From positions 44,917,330-44,981,329 of the forward strand of contig NC_083339.1 of assembly GCF_019175385.1 (NCBI RefSeq): 64,000 bases of DNA. The letters are read 5' to 3'. Each line of letters starts with the position of its first letter. The first letter of the stretch is position 1. The notes under the pieces are model-generated. The model saw nothing but the letters and a program-made list of their open reading frames with translations, was not told the DNA's origin and did no database searches. Shown here in pieces: positions 24,327 through 36,099 of this stretch. Position numbers and translations under genes: made by a program. The stretch comes from Lycium barbarum (taxonomy: Eukaryota > Streptophyta > Magnoliopsida > Solanales > Solanaceae).

Positions 24327-25463
24327 AAATACCCCATGTTTTCTATTTTGACCTTTCTTTTTTGCAGGAAGCCGAGTACCAGGCAAAGAAAAGAATCTAA
24401 ATATGAAAACACGTGTTGCACTCTTTTCCTTAGTACGGTTTTGTCCCAAAATGGGTTTTCCGACAAAGTTTTTAGTGAGGCAACAAGTACAATGTGTTAC
24501 TTGACGAAGATAAAGGACAAACGTCCGGATTCCGGGAGAATGGGGACTTAATAGCACTCACCCGGTCTTACAGCTCGGATGAGAGCTAGAGGACTATCAC
24601 ACCCACTCAGGAGTTTGTCCCGGTTAGCCGAAGCCGAAGGCCGCCCTCAACAAACAAAACCGGATCTAAAATATTAGGTTCTGATGTAAGGACAAACGAT
24701 CAAAAATGAATCGTGTCCACGCAATATTTGCTACGGTAAAATAAGGAATCGGACCTTCTGCATTAGGTTCCGATGTAAGGACCAAACGATCAGAATGAAT
24801 CGTGTCCATTTAGTACTTGCTATGGCAAAGGCAGGAGGAAAAAGTTCGTTCTCATGTATACATATACTTGCAATGCAAAAATTATCCAAAGTTTGGATAA
24901 TATTCTTGAAATGTCTTTTTGGTAAAACACTTTACCCCGAGGATTACTGCCTTATTTCGGCACTACTTCATTCATATATACCCGATATCGGGCGCTACGG
25001 TCGAAATTCGGCAAAGGCAACAAGGTCATAGTGAGCCGAGCCAAAATTGGTAGCCCCACAGACAGGGACTTCTACATCGAAATCCAGCTAAGGCTGAGAG
25101 TCAGGTGTCCGAAAAATACCGGCCCTAAAAGGTAAAAATAGCCAAAAATTCCAGCCCTAAAAATGCCTGTTGTGATTCGGAGACGTCCTTATTCACAAAG
25201 CATAAGATAAGTCCCACGGGCAAAAACTCAATAAAATTCTCGAACAAAATGTACCGGATGAGGCAAAATACCGATATATAGGCACAGTCTGAAATAATGA
25301 CTCCTTAAAAACGAAACCGACAATTCAGGTGGAAACCATAACAAAACATTCTAGCAAAGTGAAGAGTCAAGGAAAATACATGTTCCATTTATAGCGAAGG
25401 ATATTTACATTGAAAACTCCTAACAAGGCAAAACATAACAAAAGGCTAAGTACAGGCCCAAAT
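24327..25463 (+). other. Spacer between pol and antisense ORF of A
   Basis: No coding pattern on either strand. It holds an imperfect tandem duplication at 24665-24832. Spacers of this kind occur in Tat elements. Confidence 0.6.
24665..24832 (+). repeat. Imperfect tandem duplication, about 75-90 bp units
   Basis: Two copies of a segment with ATTAGGTTC, GATGTAAGGA, AACGATCA and GAATCGTGTCCA in the same order, spaced about 92 bp. Confidence 0.75.
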
Positions 25464-28304
25464 CTATCCGGAATGGCTAGAGCCGTAGTGCTTAGACACT
25501 GTCCGCTCGGAGTCATCAGAGTCGGTCCCAAGGGCACCCTTTGCCTCTTCCTCGATTCTTTTAGCCTCGAGAATAAGGGCCGGCAGATCCGTAAAACCAT
25601 GCTCGGCTTGCTCAAGGGTGATCCTCCGAGACTTCCATTTTTCATATTCAGCGGCAATGGTAGCATGAGCCTCGGCGGCCTCGACGCTCTTCAAAGCTTC
25701 GTCCAAATCAGCCTCGGCCTGTGCTAACTTCGCCTCTAGAGCATCCCGAGCCTCTCCAAGAACATTCTGCATTTGGATGGCCGATTGAAGCTCGGCCTAG
25801 AGAGTGTCATTTACATCAGTCGTCTCCTTAAGCTCGTTTTTCAGATCATCACACATCCGGGCCCTCATCTCCGCCTTCTCCTCGAACACCCTTGCACGCT
25901 CTTGATATCGGGCACTCTCAGACGAGCAGCCGATTCCTCTCGGCCAAGCTCACAGCATCCGACTTCACCAAATCCAGCTCCTCCCGGAGTTGGGAGAAGG
26001 TGGTTTCGAGCTCACCAAGCCTCGAGGAAATTTGAGTGTTGTCTTGGTTAAGGCCGATCTTGTCAGCTTCGAGACTCTGATTGTATTCGGCCATCGCAGC
26101 CAGCTCACTCCTTAACTGACGGTTTTCGGGTTTCGCTGCGTCAAGCTCGGGTCGGAGATTCGAAAGAGCGACTGCTCGGTTCAACTCCTCCTCCTTCTCC
26201 TAAAGAAGGTGCAGATATTTCTCCATTTCCCGGCCCTGGGCATCCAGTTGGCCCTTAAGATCGTCCATCTCTTGCTGGGCACGGATGAAGGCTTCGTTGA
26301 CGAGCACCACACTCTGCAAGTGAAGCAAGTTAAAACATTGAACAAAACAAGGCTAAAATTCTCAGTAAAGTTATGCAAGGATGGATAAATATCTTACCCG
26401 GTTACCCGCATGCATACCCTCGTTAATGAGGCACTTCCAAGAGACCTCAGTCATTTTCCGCTTGTCCGAATCTGAGACAAGAGGCCTCAGATAGCTCGCC
26501 ACACCCACCGGGCGAGAAAGAAAGCTGCAGTCCTCGGGGATAGTGACCATGACCGATTTTGTTCTCCTTTGCTCCACGCTTGGAGCTGGAAAGATACGCA
26601 CCAAGCTGTCCCTGGCCCCAGATTCTGAGGTCCGGCAGGCCGACCTCGTGGTCCGAGGGATCGGGAGATGCCCGAATCCTGTGGCTTTGCCGGTAGCAGG
26701 AGGAGTGCCCGAGAACATATCCTCAAATTCGTCAGGCCTCGGAGCCGGGTTTGAAGAACTTGGAGCAACCTTAGCAGCTTCAACAATGAAAGGGGGCTCC
26801 GTAATGGCAGCGGCCTCATAATCGGGCAACGGGCCAATGATCAGTGGAGCTTCACTCTCGGGGGTCGGCTCTGTTCTCTGAGCAGCTTCGGCAGCAGCCA
26901 TCCCCCAGATCTACTTGCCCGTTGCAGGGGGGTCTCTTCGGAGGAAGCCTCACCTTAAATGTCGACGAAATCAATCGACCTTAAAGGAGCCGGGTGAAGA
27001 ACTTCTTCCGCACTTGTGGGTAGCGCCGAGACTAAAGGTCCTTTACCAGCCGAAGGAGGTGGTGAAGCGGTGACATCCTCCTCCAGAATAGGAGCCACGG
27101 TAGGGGCCGCACCGATACTCCGGATGAGAAGCTCGGGCTCTGCTTCGTCCCGGAGAGTCCTAACGACGCTCCTCGTCCTTTTCTTCATTTTCTGCCCTTT
27201 GTCCGAGGGCCTTTTTCTTTTGGCAGCAGCAACGATGAGAGATGCACCTGCTGAATCAAACTCAGGTGCCGAAGTTGTTGGTTCGGCTGCCGTATCCGGT
27301 CTGGGATCCACTGAGCCCTTGGGCAAACCTGAAAATCAAAGACACCATGAATACGGGAAGTAGAAGATGCAGTGAACACGGGTAAAGGCAAAGTATTACC
27401 ATTGTTCTGGGCGACCCATCAGCCGCGTGATAGGCGGCCCCATGTCCGGTCGTCGTGGAAATGTTGGCTAAGGAGTGCAGGGACCCATTCGCTCAGGTTC
27501 CGGACTACCGGAGGAATATATCCATGGGCTGATATGAATAAGAAAAACGGTGAGAAAGTGGAATCAAAATTTGACGAAGCATATAAAAGCAATTACTTAA
27601 GGATTCAGACTTACGCTTGTTGTTCCACTTCTCCGGGAAGGGCATGTAATTGGCCGGAATGATGTCCTCGGTCCTCACCCGGACATATCGCTCCAGCCAG
27701 CCCCTGTCTCTGTCTTCATCCATTTTTGAGAAAAATGGATTCCGGCTACGCTTGGCGAGTTTTATTAGGCCACCCCGGAACAGCCTCGGGGAGTATAAGT
27801 GTATCAGGTGGGCCAGCATGAGCTCCTTTCCGGCACTGTTGGCCAACAACCGGAGGCACGCTACGACCCTCCAAACGATCGGACCGATTTGTGCCAAGGT
27901 CACGTCATAGGTCCAGCACATGTCTAGGATAATCGGATCTACCGGAGGGTCGAGCTTGAGAGTGAAGGGATAAGTATACACATACAAAAACCTTCCCGGT
28001 GGTCAGTGACTGATTCACTCGGCCCGGGGGCAAAAACCCGAACCGGACGAGTGTCCCACCCGTAGTCAGCCCGGACTATGTCGAGTTTCTCCTCAGTAAT
28101 GGGTGAGGGGTATCGCCTCACATCGTACCCCGTATCGGACACCGAAGAAGTTTTTTCAACCTCAAGATCCTTGTTGAAGTTGGGTTTGGCCGGTATAATG
28201 TCCAAGGCTATAGGCTCGAAGGTACTCTTTGTTTTAGTCGGGGATGCAGGCTCGGTTCCTTGGGAGGAAACCGAGGGAATATCATGGGAAGTGGTCTCAG
28301 ACAT
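25464..28304 (-). pseudogene. Antisense ORF of A (plant gypsy 'Transposase_28'-like protein)
   Basis: Opposite strand to gag-pol. Start MSETTSHDIP at 28304. After a frame change near 27960 comes a conserved globular stretch (LYSPRLFRGGLIKLAKRSRN, then WLERYVRVRTEDIIPANYMP) that I recognise as the protein family annotated in plants as putative gypsy-type transposon protein. Then come low-complexity acidic and basic segments (27326-26371) and a long Glu/Ala/Leu-rich coiled coil (26350-25464). Several gaps between segments may be introns or decay. Antisense ORFs at this position are known in Tat elements; their function is unknown. Confidence 0.78.
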
Positions 28305-28601
28305 TTTGAAAATATGGAAAGAAGAAGTTTAGTGGATTCAAAAAGGGAGTTAAAAAAGAGTAAGGGAACAGGTTCAAGAAATGGCAGAACAAGAAGCAGC
28401 AACACTCAAACAAAAACGACGAGTGGAGAAACTGGCAGTGTCGTCTCCTTTCACGTAGTGCAAGCATCAGATCAACAAGAAATGCGAGTTTTTTCAGATG
28501 ATTACGAGTGAAGCTATGGAATGTGTAAAGAGGCAAGAAAAGAAAATTTAGGCAGAGTGTTTAGTGAAGAAGTAAAACGTTCAAATGAGGGGTAAAAGGC
28601 C

Positions 28602-28609
28602 TTATATAG
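28602..28609 (-). promoter_or_regulatory. Candidate TATA box for the antisense ORF
   Basis: CTATATAAGG on the minus strand, about 295 nt upstream of the antisense start codon. It is the best TATA match in the interval and would give the antisense gene its own promoter. Confidence 0.5.
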
Positions 28610-28862
28610 GCATGGGGCTGTGACGGTTACAATTCCCCAGCCAACCGGGGGGCGCCACGTGCCCCATAATTAATGAGGAATGACTTGAAACGACGTGCGT
28701 GCGGCGGTTGTCAGAGCGGACCATCCGGGATAAGACACGTGGCCGATGGCGGAGGAACGTGGCGCAACTGTTCCCGCCAAAATGAAAAGATTACAACGGG
28801 CAAAGGTAGTTACCGGTTTCGTGATTCATCCACTTCCCGTCACTCCGACAAATCTACGATGT

Positions 28863-28876
28863 AGGAAGTGTGGGGA
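28863..28876 (+). other. Polypurine tract of A
   Basis: AGGAAGTGTGGGGA, five bases before the 3' LTR start; a slightly interrupted purine run, as usual in this lineage. Confidence 0.65.
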
Positions 28877-28881
28877 CTATC

Positions 28882-29353
28882 TGTATACGGTAAAACTCGG
28901 GTATACATTAAACTAGTGAGACCAAAGGCCGAGGGAAGAGCGGAACAAGAGCATGCATGAAGGCCCCCGTTCAAAACCGGGGGAATGCTTGGACCGAAGC
29001 AACGGAAGGGCATCATTTGGTCCGGTTCTTTCATGACCGGGTTGTTCGAGGCCGTATGTCCGTTTGTTCGTGGCCGGTGGTGCGGGGGATCCGTTGCACG
29101 GTTAACACGCGTCGATGGTGTCCTGCTATGTTCAACTGCCAATCGTACGAGTGTCAGATTGTACGGTCCACCTAATCCAACCTAACCCAACTCAGAGCTT
29201 TTTTATTATTATTTTATTATTCATGTAGTGTGAAGCCCATGGGGCACTACTATAAAAAAGGGGCATTGCCCTTCTCTTAGGGGGTTGGCTCCTTCTTATC
29301 AAGGATTCTTGTAATAGCAAAATATATACAAAATCTCTCTCTCTCACACTTCA
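28882..29353 (+). repeat. 3' LTR of A
   Basis: 472 bp matching 9419-9887 at about 94 per cent by eye, with one extra CT in the pyrimidine run. TATAAAAA at 29251-29258. Confidence 0.8.
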
Positions 29354-30236
29354 AATACATGAACATGATACATGTATATGAATATGGGAAAGAGGACCAG
29401 AGCGCTATAGACGCGTATCCACCTGATCAGTTGGTATTATATGACATGATATCATCCCGGACGCGGGACATATGTGGCTAAATGGATCAGAGCCGACGCC
29501 TCGGCAACATGATATGTTCTATTTTCTGGATACATTAACAAGAAATGTTTTTCAAAGAAAGCTAAGCATGCATGGCATCCGCCCTAAGAGGCACTCACAT
29601 GTACAGGTTACTCTTTTATCTCACGATATGCTCTATATTTTCATTCTGTTATTATTCATGCGTTACATCCCTTACTATGTTACTATTCATGCCTTAAATA
29701 CTCAGTACATTATTCGTACTAACGTCCCTTATTGTAGACGCTGCGTTCATGCCCGCAGGACCAGGTAGCCAGTCAGACGATTCGTAGCAGTAGGACCTCT
29801 CCTCAGCAGCAGTCAGTACGCTCCATTGATCCGGACCTACACCCCTTTTGGTATGCTATTCGGCTACGTACATATATGGGTACGGCAGGGCCTTGTCCTG
29901 TCATTTCTACAGTTTTCACTCCATAGAGGTCTGTAGACAGTGATATGTAGTCGTGATATTATGCAGCCTCGTCGGCGTGTATATTTTTGTACAGTATATA
30001 TGTGTGGCGGCCAAATCGGCTCACGTTGTTATCCTCAGTGTTTATGTGTATATGTATGCGTTGGCCGTGAGTTCCCGGTACGGTGTCTTTTATGTTGATT
30101 GTTCGGGAGACAGTATAGCACAGTTACAAATTTTGTATGGGCCCAGGATAGCCAGTGAGAAGTAAATGCAACCACAGGAGTGCTTGGCCAGTAGTGGTCG
30201 GGCACTTGTTACGGCGCATCGGTTTGGGTCGTGACA
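29354..30236 (+). mobile_element. Solo LTR J, right part
   Basis: Continues J after A and ends TTGGGTCGTGACA at 30236. It contains the triple-hairpin block and an LTR-end hairpin, GTTACG (30208-30213) with CGTGAC (30230-30235), one pair of which is G:T. No coding region. Confidence 0.8.
29704..29758 (+). other. Triple-hairpin block, J
   Basis: AGTAC/GTACT, then CGTC/GACG (one pair lost), then CTGCG/CGCAG. Confidence 0.6.
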
Positions 30237-30606
30237 TGTACGGTCTGTATAGTAGACCGTACAATCCACAGTTTTCTCGAAACTCGGTCTCGTCGACTCG
30301 TTTGATCTCTAATTCTTATGGAAACTTCGTAACACTTATTTAACACCACATTACCAATCTAAGGGACGTTATAACTCTTTTCTAAAACATCATTAAGCCA
30401 TCATTAACTCATTACTTGTAAATCATCTTCTGATACATAGCATATACCTTGCCTTTCTTGACAACTTCCGCCTCCTACCTCGAATGTCTTTGAAACCTCA
30501 TTTAGAGTCGTCAAATGTTATTTCTTACTTATCAAAACATCGTATACGTCGTGCCCTTTGTTAGTATATTCACTGTACGTTAACGGGAAATTTCCAAAGT
30601 GTAACA
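30237..30606 (-). mobile_element. Truncated LTR Z, right part
   Basis: Begins with the repeated TGTAC, resumes the palindrome cluster (CGGTCTGTATAGTAGACCG) and ends at a clean LTR terminus, sense-strand TGTTACACTTTGG. This is the outer edge of the left stack. Confidence 0.75.
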
Positions 30607-31693
30607 AATATGATGAAATTTGATATCAATAGCCAATTTTATCTGAAACAGTACCACACATGGCACCCAAGTAGTATCAATAATAAGGCTACACAATAAG
30701 CTACAATGGAATCACCGTTCTCATCTTAGTATCAATTAAGTAAATTATCCCGATATTGTAGCCATGCTGTATCACTATTCACAATTACCGCGGTATCAAT
30801 ATGTTAACAATGCCAACAAGTAATAGATCTGATAAGTCAACAACACAAGGAGGTGGTTAGCCCCTAAATCATACAACAAGGCCCAACCTAAGACAATATA
30901 CAGTCCAACTTCATACCAGAAGGCTTACATGCATTCTCCGACAATATCATCTAAATATACGCTTCGCTAGCCGAAGTCTCACCATAGGGTAACATCTGCT
31001 TGTCTAACTGTAAGCCTTATACTCTCTGTGTTCTATTTTGTTGATGATAAACTCTTTCCTACGGCCTCTCCTGTATTATGTTTAGTTCATTGTATGAACA
31101 TGTTATCTCTATTTAGCATTACCTGGAGTGAGCAGTTAGTGTGTTTAATTTGACTTTTTTTTGTATTTGCTATGTAAACTGCTAAAGGTTTGAAGTTATG
31201 TCAAACCTATGTGAACAACCTACCTCATGCTTAGTTGATTAGTTTGAGCTTTAGCTGGCCTTAGTTTAGGGTTGATCTTGCTGCTTAAAAACATGAAAGA
31301 CTATTAAGTGATTAATAATTAAAGCAAGTTTAAGAGTTAGCCTAAGTTTAAGGAGGATATACATAGGTTAGTGAAAAGATAGAAAGGTGTACCTATGGAA
31401 TACACTTGACATATACACCATATGGTGTATATCTTGGGTATACTATGCGTAGATAAATAAACAAGCTAGTCATACATAGGGTGTATATTAAAGAGTAAAA
31501 GGAGATGGAAACCTTATTTAAGCTTTAAATATTGAACTTAACTTCCATTTAGAAGATAGTTGGGCCAAGCTCATTTCAATCCAATATAAGATCAATTCAA
31601 ATGTCACTTAGCCCCAAAATAAGAGGCAAAGGGGACTCGGGTGGTTTTTTTTTTTAATTTTCAACCTTGGGCTGCCATAGCCCAATAACCTGA

Positions 31694-31698
<5 letters not shown>

Positions 31699-31759
<61 letters not shown>
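31699..31759. repeat. (TA)n microsatellite, about 61 bp
   Basis: Uninterrupted TA dinucleotides. Confidence 0.95.
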
Positions 31760-31762
<3 letters not shown>

Positions 31763-32539
31763 TATGTGTTGCCTTTTATATGTAAGTTATGTATACATAT
31801 AAGTATGATAAGTGTAGTCATATATTTGCTAATCGGGGTCCTTTTGTTTGTTCTTCCCTCTTCCACTGCATGGCCACTCGGGCTGGCCCAAAACCAACCT
31901 GTTGGGCTTCTTTCACAATAAGGGGGTTTGAGAACGTGAAAAGGGAAGACAATATTGCAGACATATATGAAGGCCCAACCATGGGTGAAAATGGCCAACT
32001 ATAGGGGCCTTGTACGCCCTTTGCCTAACTCACTTTTATTTACGCGTTTGTATTTTTTGATATTGCATTTGTATTTGCATATTTGTAAAACACTTGTACT
32101 TATTGGAAGATTTATTGTTATGAACCAGTCGTCTTAGGAAAATGGTGCTTACGTCGTTTAGTAGACTTCTAAGTTCCCAAACAATTTTCAAAACCCGAAT
32201 TTGGCATAACAATTTCTCAAAAATAGGTGGATAACTAATAAAACGATTTTGATACAAGATGGATAGAAAGGCTAAAAGGATTTCACAAAAGAAGACATGG
32301 CTAAAAGGCTAAAACGATTCTTTGAACATGGTTTTCCTAATTTCCTAAAAATAGGTGGCGAATCTATTTCAAAACATGTCCGGAAGAGCACCAACAAATT
32401 CGAAGTAGGTTTCCGGGCGCTAACCCCACCCGCAAAATGCGAACTGTAACGGTGTGCATAGCTGGTTAGTGTATGTGAGGCATCGGATTGATGTCAGGAT
32501 TTTGGGAAAACTTGGTGAAAAACTAGAGGATTCTGGTTC

Positions 32540-32800
32540 TGGTGCGACCACCGCAGTGGGCATGGGGCCGCTGTAGCGGGTTTGCCACAACAAGAATTTG
32601 GCTTCCATCGTGGGAGCTTGGGTTTAGGGATTTTTTGACACGGCGGATAGTGGGCCGCCATAGCGGGATTGCTATGGCACAGTCTTGACCGCTATGGCGA
32701 GTCGAAGCATTTAATGAACTCTGCCATAGCAGAGGGTCTGGCCACTACAGCGGGACCTCTATAGTGCACCTAATGACCGCTTCAGCTATCGACGGGAGGT
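32540..32800. repeat. Cluster of GCTATGGCG-type inverted repeats
   Basis: Repeated imperfect motifs (CCGCTGTAGCGG, CCGCCATAGCGG, CCGCTATGGCG) spaced 30-60 bp. Each is nearly self-complementary. Confidence 0.6.
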
Positions 32801-33914
32801 AGAAACTCACTTTTATATTGCTATGTACGAGCCATTCGTCACATAACTCCAAAAAAAGTTTCCAAGAGAGAAAAGGGTGATTATTCTAAAGCTTTGAAAG
32901 ATTCTTCTTTGAGGATAAGTTCTAACTATCATCTTGTTCACTTCCATTCCTCCTTTGAGCTCCATGACTAGTTTAAGGTTCTTTAATGATGGATGAAAGT
33001 CGTAGAACCCTAGAATCAGTAAACCCTTATATAAATTGTGGATTGTTGATTTTATTACTGCTCTATTATCTAGAAGTGTAGGTTACCACTTTCTAGGATG
33101 GGAATTGCTTAATTATTGTGAGAATTATTTATTGAGACTTAGGGTTCTGTCCAAAATGGATATTTTTGCCTAAAATCTGATTTGGAAAGGTTAAATTGAT
33201 TAAAAACCTATAAATTGGAAGATTACGATTGTTGGGACTGAGGGTAGGATATATTCACCCTTAAATCCTGGTTTCGCCCATTCGAGTGGTTACGTGTGGT
33301 TTGGGGTATTCTTTCCAAATGTTGATTCTATGTTGATTAGATGGTTGATTGCTTATGTAGCATTATATTGCTAGACTTTGAGCGTTTCGAGGCATTACGA
33401 AAGGGGAAAGCTCTAGCGGAGTAGCTTGCACTGTTCCAGCTCTGCATCTGAGGTAGGTTATGATTTACTTCAGTTAGACTTTCATTAGTTGATTGTATAT
33501 GTAGTTAAATTGACAGAAGAAAGCATGATTAGGTCTTCGGACATGACGTCTGGTTGGATATCACTTAGGTCTGTATGATTGCTGATTTTGGGGGCTTGTC
33601 GCCATTACTTTATATACTGAAACCCAAGGTGTATTTGTTGTGATATGGGAATGAAGGAGTTCACATATATACACTTCTTGTTTATTGAAATGACTTATGC
33701 ATTTATGTTATTATTGAGTTGATTTATCTGAATCTTGTTGTGACTTGTGGCATGGTGCCCTGTATTCCTTGACATTGATATTATTGACTGATCATGTTTC
33801 ATACTGAGTGTTGAACTAGAAGTACATTGAGATTCACTGGAAATTGGCATCCATGTACGGGCAGCAAAGTACGGGCCATACAAAATGGTACAGGACGTAC
33901 CTTGAGCCCACACT

Positions 33915-34232
33915 GTAACACCTCAAACTTTTGCCGTAAGCTTTGACCATGATTCTAGACTTAGAAAACCAGATAAAGAATGTGGGAATTGGATATTTCT
34001 CTTCAGTTGTAAGATGGGGATTAGAATACGAACCGTATTTCAATATACGGCTCGTATTTCAAATCGTAATTTGGCATCTAAATAATTGTGCATTCTGGAA
34101 TTTGTCTTGGGGAATTTATATTGTTAAAAACAGACCGTATTTTGGAATGCCGCCCGTAAATTATGGTCATATTTGAAAAGGAAAATAAAGTAGTGTTTCT
34201 GTTTTGAAATATGTTAAATTATAGTTGTAACA
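33915..34232 (-). mobile_element. LTR-derived fragment at 3' end of G
   Basis: The right edge (GTTGTAACA, sense TGTTACAAC) directly follows G's polypurine tract, so it is the start of G's 3' LTR. The left edge TGTAACACCTC looks like an LTR start in the opposite direction. It holds ACGGNCCGT-type palindromes at 34030-34160. It could be a truncated LTR or two fused fragments; no target duplication is visible. Confidence 0.55.
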
Positions 34233-34419
34233 TCCTTCCTCCCTTTAAAAACATTCGTCCTCGAATGTTAAGTTCTCGGGAAATCTATGAAAATTTTGCC
34301 AGAGTTTCCCCTATAATATGGCGCTATCACCCTGTCACAACAGCCCACAATAAACATGCCTTACAAGGCCAGAACACAATAGCAATATTTTAATGGCCAC
34401 ATACGACCAAAAGCATGAA

Positions 34420-35900
34420 AAGAAAGCATACATATCTCATAATGTTGATGTTGCATCTAGAATCTCTCCCGGGGGTAGAAATAAGTGCGGGTACTTGGAC
34501 TGCATATTTTCTTTCGCTTCCCAAGTCATTTCTTATCGGTTATTGTTTCTCCATAAAACCTTAATTGAGGCTACTTCTTTATTTATAATTCTCCGTACTT
34601 GCCTATCTAATATGGCAATGGGTACTTCTTCATAAGAAAACTTTTCTGTTACTTGAACATCATCTACTGGCACGATCCTAGTAGGATCTCCGACACACTT
34701 ACGGAGCATTGAGACATGGATAACCGGATGGACTGATTCTAGTTCCGAGGGTAAGTCCAATTCGTAAGCTACTTGACCCGCCTTGCAGACAATTTTATAA
34801 GGTCCAATGTATGGAGGACTCAATTTACCTTTCTTACCAAATCTCATCACGACTTTCATCGGTGATACCTTCAGAAATACTCAATCATCAACTTGAAATT
34901 CTAAGTCTCACTGATGGTTGTCCGCATAGGATTTTTGCCGGCTTTGGGCTATCAACAATCGTTCTCGGATAATCTTGACCTTTTCCACTGCTTGTTGAAT
35001 CAATTCTGGACCTATTAATTGTCTCTCCCCAACTTCAAACCACCCAATTGGGGATCTACACCTTCTTCCATATAGAGCTTCATATGGGGCCATTTGAATA
35101 CTGGAATGATAACTATTGTTGTATGCAAACTCAATAAGAGGTAAGTAGTCATCCCAACTCCCACCGAAATCTAGCACACATGTCTGTAACATATCTTCCA
35201 AGATCTGAATAGTGTGTTCGGCTTGCCTGTCAGTTTTTGGATGAAATGTTGTGCTAAGCTTTACCTGAGTACCCAAACCTTCTTGAAAAGACTTCCAAAA
35301 TTTAGCTCTAAACTGTGCTCCTCTATCTGTGATAATAGACACCGGAATACCATGGAGTCGCACTATCTCCTTAAGATATAACCTTGCGTAATCTTCAACT
35401 GAATAAGTAGTTTTGACTAGGAGAAAATGAGCTGATTTCATGAATCTGTCCACGATTACCCATATGTAATCATACTTGCTTTGGGAACGAGGTAAACCCA
35501 CAATAAAATCCATGTTTATCGCTTCCCATTTCCAAGTTGGAATTTTCATTGCTTGTAATAATCCTCCTAGCTTTTGATGTTCAATTTTCACTTGTTCGCA
35601 GTTTGGACATTGGGCTACAAATTCTGCTATGTCTTTATTCAATCCATCCCACCAATACATTAGCTTAAGGTCATGATACATCTTCGTCGCTCCTGGATGA
35701 ATAAAGTACCGAGAATAGTGAGCTTCTTCTAGAATTCGACGACGTAATTCTGCAACATTCAGAACACATAACCTGCTTCGATATCTAAGAACTCCATCTA
35801 TAGAAGTTTCTAATGGTGACTCTTCTTTCTCATGGAATGTATCTCTATAATGGCTCAGCTGAGGATCTTCATATTGGCACTTTTTCACCTCCATGTCCAA
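34420..35900 (-). pseudogene. Integrase and chromodomain of G
   Basis: From 35900: zinc-binding region (EEAHYSRYFIHPG, QCPNCEQ), core D (NMDFIVGLPR), D (IITDRGAQF), E near TDRQAEHTIQ, and FAYNNSYHSSIQMAPYEALY. After a stop near 34905 the C-terminus (FGKKGKLSPPYIGPYKI) leads into a chromodomain (ILDRQVRRIINKEVAS, VLWRN). The chromodomain is followed by a TAA and a readable tail (MTWEAKENM). Such chromodomains direct insertion toward heterochromatin, which suits the nesting seen here. Confidence 0.88.
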
Positions 35901-36099
35901 GGATGAAACTGTTGGATTATTGATATCAATTTCTGCACTGCCTGAATCAATTAGATGAACTCCAAGGCTATATAGTTAGTGTAGCTCACGGATTTATTCC
36001 TTCTTCTCCGGAGGAGCCTCACATAGGCTACCCATTGATCTGCGGCTAAGTGCGTCAGCTACCACATTTGCCTTTTCGGGGAGGTATAAAATACTCACA

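Larger units (their letters stand above)
28305..28881 (-). other. Upstream region of the antisense ORF, no gene
   Basis: Between the antisense start and the 3' LTR. It contains a TATA box for the antisense direction and, at the right end, the sense-strand polypurine tract. No ORF on either strand is convincing. Confidence 0.55.
9419..29353 (+). mobile_element. Element A: Tat/Retand-type Ty3/gypsy retrotransposon with antisense ORF
   Basis: Order: LTR (9419-9887), gag (10218 on), pol with protease, RT, RNase H, a second RNase H and integrase (to 24326), spacer, antisense ORF (28304-25464), polypurine tract, LTR (28882-29353). Dual RNase H, no chromodomain and an antisense 3' ORF are hallmarks of the Tat lineage. 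The flanks TATAC (9414-9418) and AATAC (29354-29358) look like a 5-bp target duplication with one change. The LTRs differ at roughly 27 places in about 470 bp by eye, so it is clearly older than B, which sits inside its gag. Confidence 0.88.
30607..33914. other. Unassigned AT-rich sequence
   Basis: No ORF with recognisable domains and no clear LTR pair. It includes the (TA)n run and, at about 32540-32800, several CCGC(T/C)AT(A/G)GCGG-like inverted repeats that recall the palindrome clusters of nearby LTRs. It may be the degraded LTR of another family, or the only host-derived stretch in the window. Confidence 0.4.

Noticed and set aside
25464..28304. Possible host gene with coiled coil
   Set aside because: Position between pol and 3' LTR, antisense orientation and the gypsy-associated domain match known Tat antisense ORFs.
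33915..34232. Small complete transposon with TGTAACA at both ends
   Set aside because: The end repeats are direct, not inverted, no flanking duplication exists, and the right end is explained by G's polypurine tract.
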